In this document: piece by piece, positions 1 to 9,060 of the stretch | Numbering within the stretch: position 1 is the first letter of the stretch | Layout: each line of letters starts with the position of its first letter | Assembly: GCA_963556145.1 (NCBI GenBank) | Contig: OY744469.1 | Span: 2,886,767-2,950,766, forward strand | Direction of reading: 5' to 3' | Source: Hygrocybe punicea | Lineage: Eukaryota; Basidiomycota; Agaricomycetes; Agaricales; Hygrophoraceae | DNA: 64,000 nucleotides | Made by a program: the position numbers and the translations under genes | The notes under the pieces: generated by a model | Told to the model about the DNA's origin: nothing | The model's input: the letters and a program-made list of their open reading frames with translations, nothing else | Databases searched by the model: none

Positions 1-743
1 ATGTATTCGACCCACCACCTGCGCAACGATAGCTCTCCAGAGCCAAAAACCGCAACGGTTTCATCTTGGCTGCAAATTCGGCATCTGGAGTAACCAAATT
101 GAATGAAAGAATCGAGCGATATCCAGCCAAAGCCTGTAGCGACGGCGTTCGCAGCACTTCCACATGTTTGATGATAGGTCTCGAGTCGATGGAGTGTTCC
201 AGCAGTGATTCCCTCCAGTTCCGACGTGTATTCTCTTGGAAATATTGGGAACCGCAATGTACTTTTCGCCGCCAATAACATCTCTGCCTCCAGATGGTAG
301 TGAGCCGCGATGGCAAAAACACGCAATGGTTCCTTGTCGATAAAACGAGGCTCCGTTAACACCGTTTGTATGCGTTTTACCACCCCTTGCATGTCGTACT
401 TGAGTGCTGCGCCAAGGAGCGTCTGCACTTGTCGTAAATCCTGGAGAACAGGCGCACATCCAGGATGGCAAAACATCAGTAACTTTTGAACTGTTTCGCT
501 GTCCTCCGTCATGGGAATGACTGCTAGCCCGTCCTCCATCTCATCCCCACCGTTCCCATCCGGGCGTTGCGGCAGGGAAAACATCCCTTCAAAAAACGGG
601 GAAGCGAAAGAGAGCAAGGACTTGGACATCTTAAAGGCGACATGGCCCGCTGACCGTACGATGATGTCCGCTTTCAGATCCTTGAATGGAGTGGCGTCGT
701 CAGGTATTGGAGTGCCAGTGGGCGCTGGTGGGAGGGCGGACAT
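1..743 (-). CDS. BTB/POZ domain protein, paralogue A (3' end beyond window)
   Basis: Read on the minus strand from the ATG at 743, the frame stays open to the left edge, so the C-terminus is missing. Residues about 20-110 look like a BTB/POZ domain: a DIIVRS start followed by an S-x-FF-x-MF core. The protein aligns along its whole visible length with the neighbour at 1438-2415. Shared features are the 'KEPLRVFAIA / KDPVRVFAIA' stretch, 'ELEGITAG / ELEHITAG', and a cysteine pair near the C-terminus (C-x2-C). BTB proteins of this type are numerous in agaricomycetes and usually mediate protein-protein contacts, sometimes as cullin-3 adaptors. No partner domain is visible, so the role is unknown. 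Same orientation as its paralogue, which suggests tandem duplication. Confidence 0.8.
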   Translation of the reverse strand, partial: MSALPPAPTGTPIPDDATPFKDLKADIIVRSAGHVAFKMSKSLLSFASPFFEGMFSLPQRPDGNGGDEMEDGLAVIPMTEDSETVQKLLMFCHPGCAPVLQDLRQVQTLLGAALKYDMQGVVKRIQTVLTEPRFIDKEPLRVFAIAAHYHLEAEMLLAAKSTLRFPIFPREYTSELEGITAGTLHRLETYHQTCGSAANAVATGFGWISLDSFIQFGYSRCRICSQDETVAVFGSGELSLRRWWVEY

Positions 744-1437
744 TATTAAGAATATAACCTTTGGGAAAAGTCAAGCCACAGTTATATAAGTTTGTAAGGC
801 CACGCAAGGTGGCAATGCCCACTACCTTTCAATTGTAACAATGTCACAATAACCATTATATGAGTAATTGGGAACTAGAGGAGACATGGGGAAGAATGAT
901 GCAGATCGGATTCATCGGAATATAAAAAAGTACAAGGACCTTGGCAAGTGCAATAGAAATAAGTACAAGGCAGCAAGTGGGAGGCATAGCAAATAGTAAC
1001 TCAAGGGGAGAGATATGGATGGGGAGCAGACTAAGGAGAGACATGGACTAAGGCCAGATTGCATAAAGCAGACATGGAGGGGGCAAGTGGAACATGAGTG
1101 CAAATTGAACTGGAGAACATACTGGAGTTGTCAAGATCACTGAACGTTACAATGGCTGAGATGACAACATATTGCTACAGTACTTTGTGAGACTACTTCC
1201 TAATCAGGCAGCAGGTTCAACTTCAAGTGCGCACGGATAGACGGCTAATTTTAAACCCAGAAACTTAGTTTTTAGTCATCGGCAATCAAAAGATTGCACA
1301 GCCATCGCATCTTCGAAATCTTCACCAAAACAAGTACCCGACTCGCATTTAAGACCCGGTGGTAAATTTACAACATTATCATGTCCCTCTACAAGTCAAA
1401 GCCCTTACAACGTTATTTCCAGCACTATCTTCTCAAA
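744..1437. other. Intergenic, 694 bp
   Basis: Upstream region of the leftward BTB gene A and 3' flank of BTB gene B. Short ORFs here have no recognisable domain. No RNA gene or clear repeat seen. Confidence 0.5.
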
Positions 1438-2415
1438 TCAACACTTGCATGAAACAGCAAGAGGCAACATGGGACATACCTCTCCTGTTACTCTATCAAC
1501 CTCTGCGGCAAACATCTCACCAAATTCTCGCATCTCCGCAAATGCTCTGGATCGACAAGTCGCACATCGGCTGGCTTTTCCCAATGCCTCGTCCATTAAA
1601 TCAGCGCTGACGACCGTGGCACCGGCAGGTTTGTCCACCAACGCTGTGGTAGCAGATGTCAAATATTCGAAGAACCACTTGGAGACCCAAAGCCGGCGAT
1701 CACCACCACCACCTATCGCCATCGCCGTACTGTTCCGTTGGCTCTTGCAGTCTGTGCATTCAAACCACACAAAGGATTCGCGCACAATCCACTTGAGGTC
1801 TGTCGCAACCTTGCATGCAATTCGTCCACATCGCTGGTGGTATTCCTGGAGACGATGGTGAACTCCTGCGGTGATATGTTCGAGCTCGGTAATGTACGGT
1901 CTTCCCAGAAGCGGCAGACGAAGTGTTTGTTTGGCAGCTATCCTGGCTTCGGCATGTAGTCTATGGTGACATGCGATTGCGAACACGCGAACTGGATCCT
2001 TTTCCACAAATTGAGACGCGATTAATGCAGCGCGAATCCTCCTCTCTGTCCCCTCCATTTCATACTTTATCGACGGTTCCAGCACAGCCAGGACCTCCTC
2101 CAGGGAGTTCAATGCGGGGGGGTCTACGACCCACATCGGATAAGAGTATGCAAGCAAAGTCTTCCATATATCTGCCGTCTCCGTTGTGTGAACGATCGGA
2201 ATTCCGTCTTTCAAGTCATCCATCACTCCTTGCTGCGGCAAGCGAAACATGTCTTTGAAAATGGGGGAGGCATATGCCAGGAACCACTTGAACACGCTGA
2301 AGTCGACGTTGTCTGAGGTACGAATGATCACGTCTGCTTCTGGGTCGTTGAAGGGTGCGTCTGCATGTTTGATGGTCGTGGACGGCGACGAGAGTGGTTG
2401 GGATGAATCGACCAT
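1438..2415 (-). CDS. BTB/POZ domain protein, paralogue B
   Basis: Single open frame of 325 codons with an ATG at 2415. A BTB/POZ domain occupies roughly residues 25-115 (DVIIRTSDNVDFSVFK, then F-K-D-M-F). After it comes a helical region rich in charged residues and a C-terminal part with two cysteine pairs (ECTDC and RCATC), which may bind a metal. It is a paralogue of the partial gene at 1-743, with the same domain order and spacing. The last dozen residues fit the paralogue least well, so a short 3' intron cannot be excluded. Function unknown beyond the general adaptor role of BTB domains. Confidence 0.8.
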   Translation of the reverse strand: MVDSSQPLSSPSTTIKHADAPFNDPEADVIIRTSDNVDFSVFKWFLAYASPIFKDMFRLPQQGVMDDLKDGIPIVHTTETADIWKTLLAYSYPMWVVDPPALNSLEEVLAVLEPSIKYEMEGTERRIRAALIASQFVEKDPVRVFAIACHHRLHAEARIAAKQTLRLPLLGRPYITELEHITAGVHHRLQEYHQRCGRIACKVATDLKWIVRESFVWFECTDCKSQRNSTAMAIGGGGDRRLWVSKWFFEYLTSATTALVDKPAGATVVSADLMDEALGKASRCATCRSRAFAEMREFGEMFAAEVDRVTGEVCPMLPLAVSCKC

Positions 2416-2704
2416 GAAGGGCTTTCCGAATTAGCAGACGCTCTTATGCATACGCGACTACAAGGTGCAGGGCAAGTTCGAAGGACAAGAATTTGAGTCA
2501 AGAAAATTAATGCTGTTGTCCGATCATTACAAGTGCCTAGGCGGGTGCCTGGTAACCGGTAACCTTTCCTTCCACCTTTTTCATCAAACTACATGTAGTA
2601 CTACCAGTGGCGGCTCGAACAGAAAGGTGATCAAATTATCAGGTTCAGGTTCCCTGCAATGCACGATGTCCGTGAGCCTATTAGTCCCATTGAGAGGAGG
2701 AACG

Positions 2705-3187
2705 TCACTCACTGAGCAGCCTGCTGAGGGGTACCTCAAAGCCAACAATGTCATCTGGGCTGCTAGGCGGATTTATCAACTCGCAACCACACCCTTTGGA
2801 CAAGCATAATTCGGTATCCTCGTTTTCCTCGCAAAAGTACTCCCCCTCGCCGGTGCACGAACATACTGTTGGCCCAAAACAATAAGCCGGACACATCCCA
2901 CCACCGTGACTACCACAGCCTGTGACTCGATACTGGGGCTCTGGCTCAGGAGAAGGTTCATCCTCGATGCAGACACACCCTTTTGACGTGCACAATTCAG
3001 TATCCTCCACTGTGTCGCAACCGTATTCGCCGGTATCGCTGCAATCGCACACCGAATACCCAAAACAATAAGCCGGACACATCCCACCGCCGTGAGAGCC
3101 ACAGCCTGTGATGCTATAGGCTAGGATGGCTGGAGTGACCATAGAGAGCACGGCGAGGATGACGAAAATGAGAGTTGTCTTGAGCAT
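2705..3187 (-). CDS. Small secreted cysteine-rich protein with two tandem modules
   Basis: Intronless 160-residue ORF. Residues 1-23 form a typical secretion signal (K at position 3, then a hydrophobic run ending LAYS). The mature protein is two copies of one module, about residues 24-75 and 85-137, joined by an acidic/proline linker (DEPSPEPEP). Both modules start with G-C-G-S-H-G-G-G-M-C-P-A-Y-C-F-G and end with E-D-T-E-L-C-x-S-K-G-C-x-C. Each has nine cysteines in the same order, an odd number that suggests an inter-module disulfide or a free thiol. I do not recognise the family. Size, signal peptide and cysteine density fit a fungal small secreted protein acting outside the cell. The two modules are about 70% identical, so the internal duplication looks fairly recent or constrained. 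Confidence 0.75.
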   Translation of the reverse strand: MLKTTLIFVILAVLSMVTPAILAYSITGCGSHGGGMCPAYCFGYSVCDCSDTGEYGCDTVEDTELCTSKGCVCIEDEPSPEPEPQYRVTGCGSHGGGMCPAYCFGPTVCSCTGEGEYFCEENEDTELCLSKGCGCELINPPSSPDDIVGFEVPLSRLLSE

Positions 3188-3339
3188 GGTGTCACTGAGA
3201 CGAACTTACAGGTAAAGGATTGGCACTTCTCCTCCGTTTATACGCAACGCTTACTGTAATCTCGGAGCAAGGTCTCTTCCGGTGTTCCTGGAAGACTCAC
3301 ACAAAAAATCATACGGAGATTCAAGAATCCCGAGAGTGG

Positions 3340-3375
3340 CTAGTTCCTTGACTAGTTCCTTGACTAGTTCCTTGA
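3340..3375. repeat. 12-bp tandem repeat, three copies
   Basis: Three perfect head-to-tail copies of CTAGTTCCTTGA lie upstream of the leftward secreted-protein gene. Confidence 0.85.
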
Positions 3376-3466
3376 ATATAATTAGACTCATCCAGATATA
3401 TCCAACATAGGCAAAATAGATCGCTAAAGTCTCGATTATTAAGGGCTACAAAGGGCATAAGAATTT

Positions 3467-5899
3467 TTATGAAATGATCCGACTCAATCTGCGAACAGCC
3501 ATCTTCCCCGAATCTGAAATGCGGCTGCGTGCAGCAGCCCCAGCCTGTGCAAACGTTGGGAGGCGGGAATGATGAGGCGCATTGACAGACGCGGGTTTAA
3601 CAGGCGGCGACAGTGACGGGGCGGCACCAACCTTGGTCCTCTTCTTGACCACAAGCGGGTTAGTGGCCACCACTTTCGCATGGGGCACAACAGGTACAGA
3701 CTTGGGCGAGAGACGGCGGAGATGCTTCATCACAGGCAGCCTCGATCCTTTGGTCGGAGAAGAAGCATTCATCTTTGGCGGATGAGGAACTATGATAGGA
3801 TCAAGTGCTGGCTTTATGGGAGATGTCGATGCGATAGTGCTAGCGGAGGATGCTTCAATAAACGGGTCATCGAGAACAGTGCAACTGCTAAGATCGTGTT
3901 CGTCGTTGTCATGACATGGAGATCGGATCGTGCTCAAGCATGAAACAGTATTGTTCACGTCGTTGTCACCCTCGGATGCACTAAATTCTTCAAAGGGCGC
4001 TGAGGACAAGACGTCGCAGATCTGGGGCTCCTCCCTGATTCTTCCCAGGGATGATTGCAATGCAGAGGTCTTGGCATTATTTTGGAGGCTCTCGCAGTCC
4101 TCTGTGATACCCTGGAGTGAGCGGAGTGGAGCACGCGAGGTATTGGAACTGGCAGCGTTTGGGGTGGAGCTGTCGATTAAGCAGCTGAACGCTGAGTTGT
4201 CGAATGGGGTACTACCCACAGAGACCCGACGTAGATCAGATTTCTGTCGGCGGTCGTCCTTGATGGCGAGAAGAGATGCTGAGAGTTCATTGGCAAATTT
4301 ATCAGCAGTGGGCACCGGAACGGCGGAGACTTGGAGGGAGGACGAGTGGTAGCTGGGGGCGTATGTTGCCTGTTGAGCGGAGATGGTTTAGAAAGACTTG
4401 TGGCATGCAAGACAAAAATTAAGAGGTACCTTGATGGATTCAATGCTCTGCGTAACCACCATTGCCCGCCTCTTGCCAAGTGCCTTGGCAGAGTGTTTAG
4501 AACTTCGACTTGCCATTGAGTCTGATGGCGGAAGGCTAGACCGGTTGACGCTGCGGTTCAGATCTACGTTTCCCAGGACGACACGTGCGAGGTTTTTGGA
4601 GTTTGAGCCAGAAATGTGTTTGTAAGATTTAGTAGTGACCAACTCTTCCTTGAATGACTCGCTGGCGAGGGGTGGGAGATTGGGGACGTAGCGACCGCGG
4701 ATCGTACTTGAGGAGTCACGGAAGGTCGAAGTAGAGTTGCATGTGGCGACGGTGCTCTCGTCGATGCTGGGCGTAGAAGTCGAGGCTTGAACATGCGCAT
4801 CCTGAGATGGAGATGTATCATCGGAAGAAGGGGTAACAGGTTCAGAAACCTGAGAACCCGTAACTGCCGAATTTTTTCTCCCATCTCGATATGTCCCGGA
4901 TCGGAGCTTTGCGAGTAGGTCGTCTACCGCATTCTGCCGATCCTGGCTGAGATCTTGGTGAATGGAAGATATATTTGAAACGGAAGGCGTGACGGTGTCA
5001 AGGTGCTTCTCCGAATTCTCCTTTGCAGAGCGCTTCCAAAACTTTGCTACCTTCCCAGAGTCCTTCAGCTCTCGCCTTAATTTGAGCGTCATATTGATGG
5101 CGGCAAGGTATTCGTCCGACGTGCGAGGGCCTGTAACGGCGGGGATGATTTTCGACCAAGGACTCTCAGGTTTGGCAGCTGCATTCTTGATGGAAACAAT
5201 CAACGCCTCGTCCGCGTCGACCCCGGCCCTCAAAGAATTGCACGCGTGCGTGAGGACAGCCTCGTGCAGGCCAATGTCGACCATCAGCCCGATAAACCTG
5301 GAGCATTGAAGTAGTTTCCCCTGGAGTTGCTGTATCTCTTCTTCGTCCTCTCTGGCTTGTCGTCGCAGGTACGTTCCCTCTCTAAGGGCATCATGGAGAT
5401 CGCAACGCGCCTTGGTGGCGTCCTCGCTGAGCTCTGTAGTTGTGGTGAGGAGAATTTGGATGGTGGAGTTCAGGTGCAACCGCTCGAGCTCCAAGACGTT
5501 GATACGGAGCTCCGTACCTTTCAGTTCGGTGATCTCGGATTCGAGGGCCAGAATGCGTTTATTGAGGGCGGCGCTAGTGGTGTTGGACCTGAGTTTGGCG
5601 TTCTCAGATGAGAGAGCACGGATGCGGTCATGGAGGGCCACAAATGCATGGTGAGTATCTGTAGGAGCAGTGGGTGTAGGCATGAAGGGAACGGGGACGG
5701 GAGTAAAATGAGAAGGGGTGTTGAAAGGAACGAAGGTGTCGAAGACGCTGTTTCTGTTGATGAGGACCTGCTCAAGCGACTGCTCCACCGAAAGGGAGAG
5801 CGGGCGTGTTTGTGGGCGTGTTTTGGGAGAAACCTGGAGGAGAGCGGTGTCTGACTTGACTCTGCGGTGAAGCAGGCTGAAAGACTTGAAGAAACGCAT
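3467..5899 (-). CDS. Coiled-coil, Ser/Pro-rich protein of unknown function
   Basis: Two exons, 5899-4430 and 4369-3467, with a 60-nt GT-AG intron joining in phase 0, giving about 790 residues. The ATG at 5899 (MRFFKSF) is preferred over an in-frame ATG 37 codons upstream because the upstream stretch is not protein-like. Residues about 80-190 contain heptad-rich segments (ALHDRIRALSSENAKLR, LALESEITELKG) predicting a coiled coil. The rest is rich in Ser, Pro and basic residues and ends in a strongly basic tail (RRLSRIIS). The coiled-coil head with a long disordered basic tail recalls shugoshin-like proteins, but I cannot see a shugoshin C-terminal motif and do not assign it. Divergent from the J-domain gene at 6352. 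Confidence 0.7.
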
Positions 5900-6351
5900 G
5901 GTGAGAGGAAGAGCGTGGAGTAGTTTTGCTGAAAGGTGTATACGTAGGTGAGAGGACAAGCGACTTGGTTTATATACGCAGCGAGGGCCAGCGGCTGACA
6001 ATCTGAGCATGTACTAGTTAGTAGTCCGAGTCCAGATTTCAATATTGAAATCTGGAGAGGATATACTAGCCAGTCAGGAGGTCTTTCACGACGGGTCCTT
6101 GCCAGTGGTGAATCGTCCCCGAGTGGGATCCATATTGAAGCTGGCCAGGACAAGGCTAATATAACCACGTGACTCGTTTATTGCGACGTGACAGATCGTG
6201 GAAGTTGTTGTTGAACGTTGAATTGAACATTGAACATTTCAGGCTCAAGATTTCAGTCTCAAGATTTCAGTCTCAAGTACCCGATTTCCAGTGTCCACCA
6301 TCCGAGTCAGCCCTTGTGCATCGTCAAATGTCATTCTGATCTTGGTTGAAG
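5900..6351. promoter_or_regulatory. Shared upstream region of two divergent genes (452 bp)
   Basis: Separates the leftward coiled-coil gene and the rightward J-domain gene. It includes a short direct repeat near 6240-6265 and the motif TTGAACGTTGAA at 6211-6222, which recurs at 23504 and (reversed) at 55050. No firm TATA box was seen. Confidence 0.4.
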
Positions 6352-7093
6352 ATGGCCACCACTCTGTATGATTTGCTCGGGATAGAAAAATCGGCATCTT
6401 CTGAAGAAGGTTTGTAAAATCCAATCATCCATGTACCCAACTTTTCATCTGATGCCAGGGCCCGGGGGCCTTGCAAGTGCGCAGAGCGTACAAGCAGAAA
6501 GCTTTGGAAACACATCCGGACAAATTCCTCGAGCTGGGAGCAACCGAGGAGGAGAAGCAGGTGGCTGAAGCACGATTCCACCAAGTGTGTGAAGCATTTG
6601 GGATTCTGAACGATCCCCAGAAGCGTAGGGTGTGTAGTCCAGTTGTTTGCATTTTCTATGAGATCTATTTATTATGTTTGAGTTTCAGTCTTATGATGTC
6701 CGTATGAATATTAAAGTCGACTACGAGAAACGATTTGCCAATCTCAGCGACCACCAACTCAGACGACAGAAGGATCGTGAAGAATGGGCTCGACAAGTGG
6801 AGCACCAACATCAGGAGCGGATGAAGGCGCTCAAGGAGGGATCTCGTTTGGCTCGTGAACTAATAGGGCAGAAGGAGAAGGAGGCCTTGGAACATAAGAC
6901 TATGGTCGACGAGATGTTGCAGGAGCTTTGTCGCCAGAATCCTGAATGGGAGGCTCGGAAAAAGAGTGTTCAACGTGTCAGTATGGCTTGTCAATTTCAG
7001 TGTGCCGATGGCTCACTATACTGTAGCGAAAGGTGGAGCGAGCAAGGACTAAAGGAATTCGAACAACACAGAGTCGTTCGTCGTGATAAGTAG
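6352..7093 (+). CDS. J-domain (DnaJ/HSP40) protein with charged coiled coil
   Basis: Exons 6352-6409, 6478-6629 and 6689-7093 join cleanly and encode about 187 residues. The J domain fills residues 1-70: TLYDLLGIEKSASS, the H-P-D triad in THPDKF, and the EAFGILNDPQKRR helix IV region. It is followed by a long charged coiled coil (EKRFANLSDHQLRRQKDREE). J proteins stimulate Hsp70 ATPase; this layout resembles small nuclear or cytosolic class C members. The 3' end is uncertain. A 50-nt stretch at 6977-7026 looks like an intron but would shift the frame. Alternatively a 51-nt intron at 7073-7123 leads to an in-frame exon ending at 7297, which would overlap the convergent OHCU decarboxylase gene. 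The end given is the simple read-through stop. Confidence 0.75.
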
Positions 7094-7241
7094 CTCTTAT
7101 CTTTTCTTTTTTTACTTATTTAGGATGTTTACCCCCCTGTGCCTGTATTTATCGTGCTGCAAATCGATGGACACTGCCATTCCAATCAACTTTCCCAAGT
7201 CCATTCATTCCCAAACCTCGAAGCAGACAACCCTTCTCCGA

Positions 7242-7868
7242 TCATTGAACTCCCAACACCACCAGCCTACTCTCAGCTATCCGTCCCACATCCATGACCG
7301 CCCGTTGCAATTCCATTTTCCATTCTACTCCCTCCACCTGTACGGGCTCAAAGCTAGCAACTGACGGTTCATCAGACGACAACGAATGCTTGATCCCAAG
7401 GCAGTCTTCCATCTCCTCGGCTATAGTGGCCCTGCTCCTTCCATTGACGAACGTTACATATCGCAAACCTGGATATCGTCGCTCGTAGCATGCATTAAGG
7501 TGCTCCAAGCGAGCTAATACCGCCGGTAGAGTGGGAGCAACGCAGAGGTTGATGGTGCCTTGCTCCTTGGCACTCAGGTGTGACAGGTTTTTACTCTCCC
7601 CGATGCGAGGATGACCGGCAATGAACTGCGACTTGAGATGGTCGTCCCAGTTTGCGATTATCGCAAGTGCGGCGTGCGTGACTCCGCGGTAGGTGGTAAT
7701 GAGGGAATGTGAATGGTCGGTGGTTCCCAAGCGTAAGGCAAGTTGTGGGACGAGGTTTGAAAAGAGAATGAGAGATGGTTCGAATAGGATCGAAAGTGCT
7801 TGTGCTAGTGGGTTGTCTGCACTTGCTGTACTTGAAAGTATGGCAGAAAGAGGAGGCAAGGTAGCCAT
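7242..7868 (-). CDS. OHCU decarboxylase (2-oxo-4-hydroxy-4-carboxy-5-ureidoimidazoline decarboxylase)
   Basis: Single exon, 208 residues, ATG at 7868. The family's signature GHPRIG lies near residue 90, followed by SKNLSHLSAKEQGT and the substrate-pocket helix with YERRYPGLRYVTFVNGRSR; length is normal. The enzyme converts the unstable OHCU produced by urate oxidase and HIU hydrolase to S-allantoin in purine catabolism. Fungi generally act in cytosol or peroxisome; no clear PTS1 is present at the C-terminus (VLGVQ). Convergent with the J-domain gene, with at most about 150 bp between them and possibly overlapping ends. Confidence 0.9.
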   Translation of the reverse strand: MATLPPLSAILSSTASADNPLAQALSILFEPSLILFSNLVPQLALRLGTTDHSHSLITTYRGVTHAALAIIANWDDHLKSQFIAGHPRIGESKNLSHLSAKEQGTINLCVAPTLPAVLARLEHLNACYERRYPGLRYVTFVNGRSRATIAEEMEDCLGIKHSLSSDEPSVASFEPVQVEGVEWKMELQRAVMDVGRIAESRLVVLGVQ

Positions 7869-8092
7869 TCAAGTTCAGGATCACCACAGTAAGCAGGACC
7901 AACTAGTGTAATGAAACAGAACTTGGTCTTTTTGGTATTTTTTCTCACCTGGAAGTTTCTCTGATGGAATTGATATTTGACCAAGAAACTCACAGAATGT
8001 GAGTGTATGGAAGAATGAATCAAATAACGGCTGTAGTTGGATACAACGCAGCATATCGAGATCACCAGCTCTGGTCATGGTCACCACAGTTT

Positions 8093-8828
8093 TCATTCTT
8101 CTAGTTGGCTCTCCGGTTCCTTGACACCGTATTTTGCAGGGTCCGTCCCATGATGAGGGTGATTAACCAAATTGAACCTCAAGCACTCGTCAGTTTACCT
8201 TGAGCAAGCTTTTACCTGGGTGACTTACATCGGGAAGGCGGCTGCGAAGAAGATCCACGTTAGATCCAAGATACGACGAGGAATGAAAACTTACAAAATT
8301 TCAGTTGTGAAAATGCAGAATTTCGGTAGGCAACTCCTTGGACCCACCCCGGTTGGTCGGACTCGCCGTATAGCGGTTTACCTTCTCCAGCACGTTGAGT
8401 GAGCTCGGCCAGATCCATTTCTTCCTCTCGCTTGTTCTCGGACCAACCCCAAAATCGGACTTGAATAATTTGACCAGAGTTCAATCGGTTTTATGGGTTT
8501 CCAAGTGATGTGGGGAGACTTACAGCTTGACCGCTGGTAGGCCAAGAGAAAACCGCCTACAAAGCCAAGAAGTCCACCCAAGCGAAGAGAGGTCCGGAGT
8601 CGGACATTTGAGCGGTCGGCCATGTCTGCACCATGAGCAAGTTGATGAGGATGCAAGGAAGCAAGACATAAGCCTGAGCCTACCCCACAAGTACAATGCG
8701 GAGGGAAATGCAGCGGTTGCAGCGGCCCAGGTTGCATAGTCGGATGCCCGAAAGTAACGAAGAACGCGAGCTGCATGGGGATCTGCGTCAATGAGAGGAT
8801 AAGGAGTCTCGACGAATTTGTTTGGCAT
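8093..8828 (-). CDS. NADH:ubiquinone oxidoreductase (complex I) 21 kDa subunit, NUXM type
   Basis: Five exons encode 169 residues: 8828-8684, 8625-8524, 8459-8295, 8241-8229 and 8177-8093. The N-terminus MPNKFVETPYPLIDADPH is the typical start of the fungal complex I 21 kDa subunit. Two hydrophobic segments follow (about 30-48 and 60-77), then the conserved RFWGWSENKREEEMDL block and the C-terminal VNHPHHGTDPAKYG. It is a supernumerary subunit of complex I in the inner mitochondrial membrane. The fourth exon is only 13 nt long (ACC-GCC-TTC-like core encoding S-A-F-P) with GT-AG introns on both sides. Skipping it would break the frame and remove the conserved FPMFN stretch. Confidence 0.88.
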
Positions 8829-9060
8829 TCTTGGCTGCCAGTGCCTGGCGACCTTGAAGCTTGAAAGCTTGAACCTGTAGCCAGACTCGACGGAGTCTGA
8901 GTTGACCAGCCCTAAAGTTACCTGCTTTGACCTTTTTTGCTTTGACTCGGACAAAGCTTGCCAGTGAGCCGCTTTGCCTCGCCTCCTTGTTTAAAATCGC
9001 TCAAGATCTCACTGCTGGCGTCCCCAGCCAAGGCTTGACGTCTCTCTTCAAAAATAAATT

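Noticed and set aside
5521..6168. 215-codon minus-strand ORF
   Set aside because: Overlaps the start of the coiled-coil gene in another frame; Ser/Leu-rich, no domain.
7765..7790. tRNA B-box-like GGTTCGAAT
   Set aside because: Lies in the OHCU decarboxylase coding region, with no A box or cloverleaf. No convincing tRNA or rRNA was found anywhere in the window.
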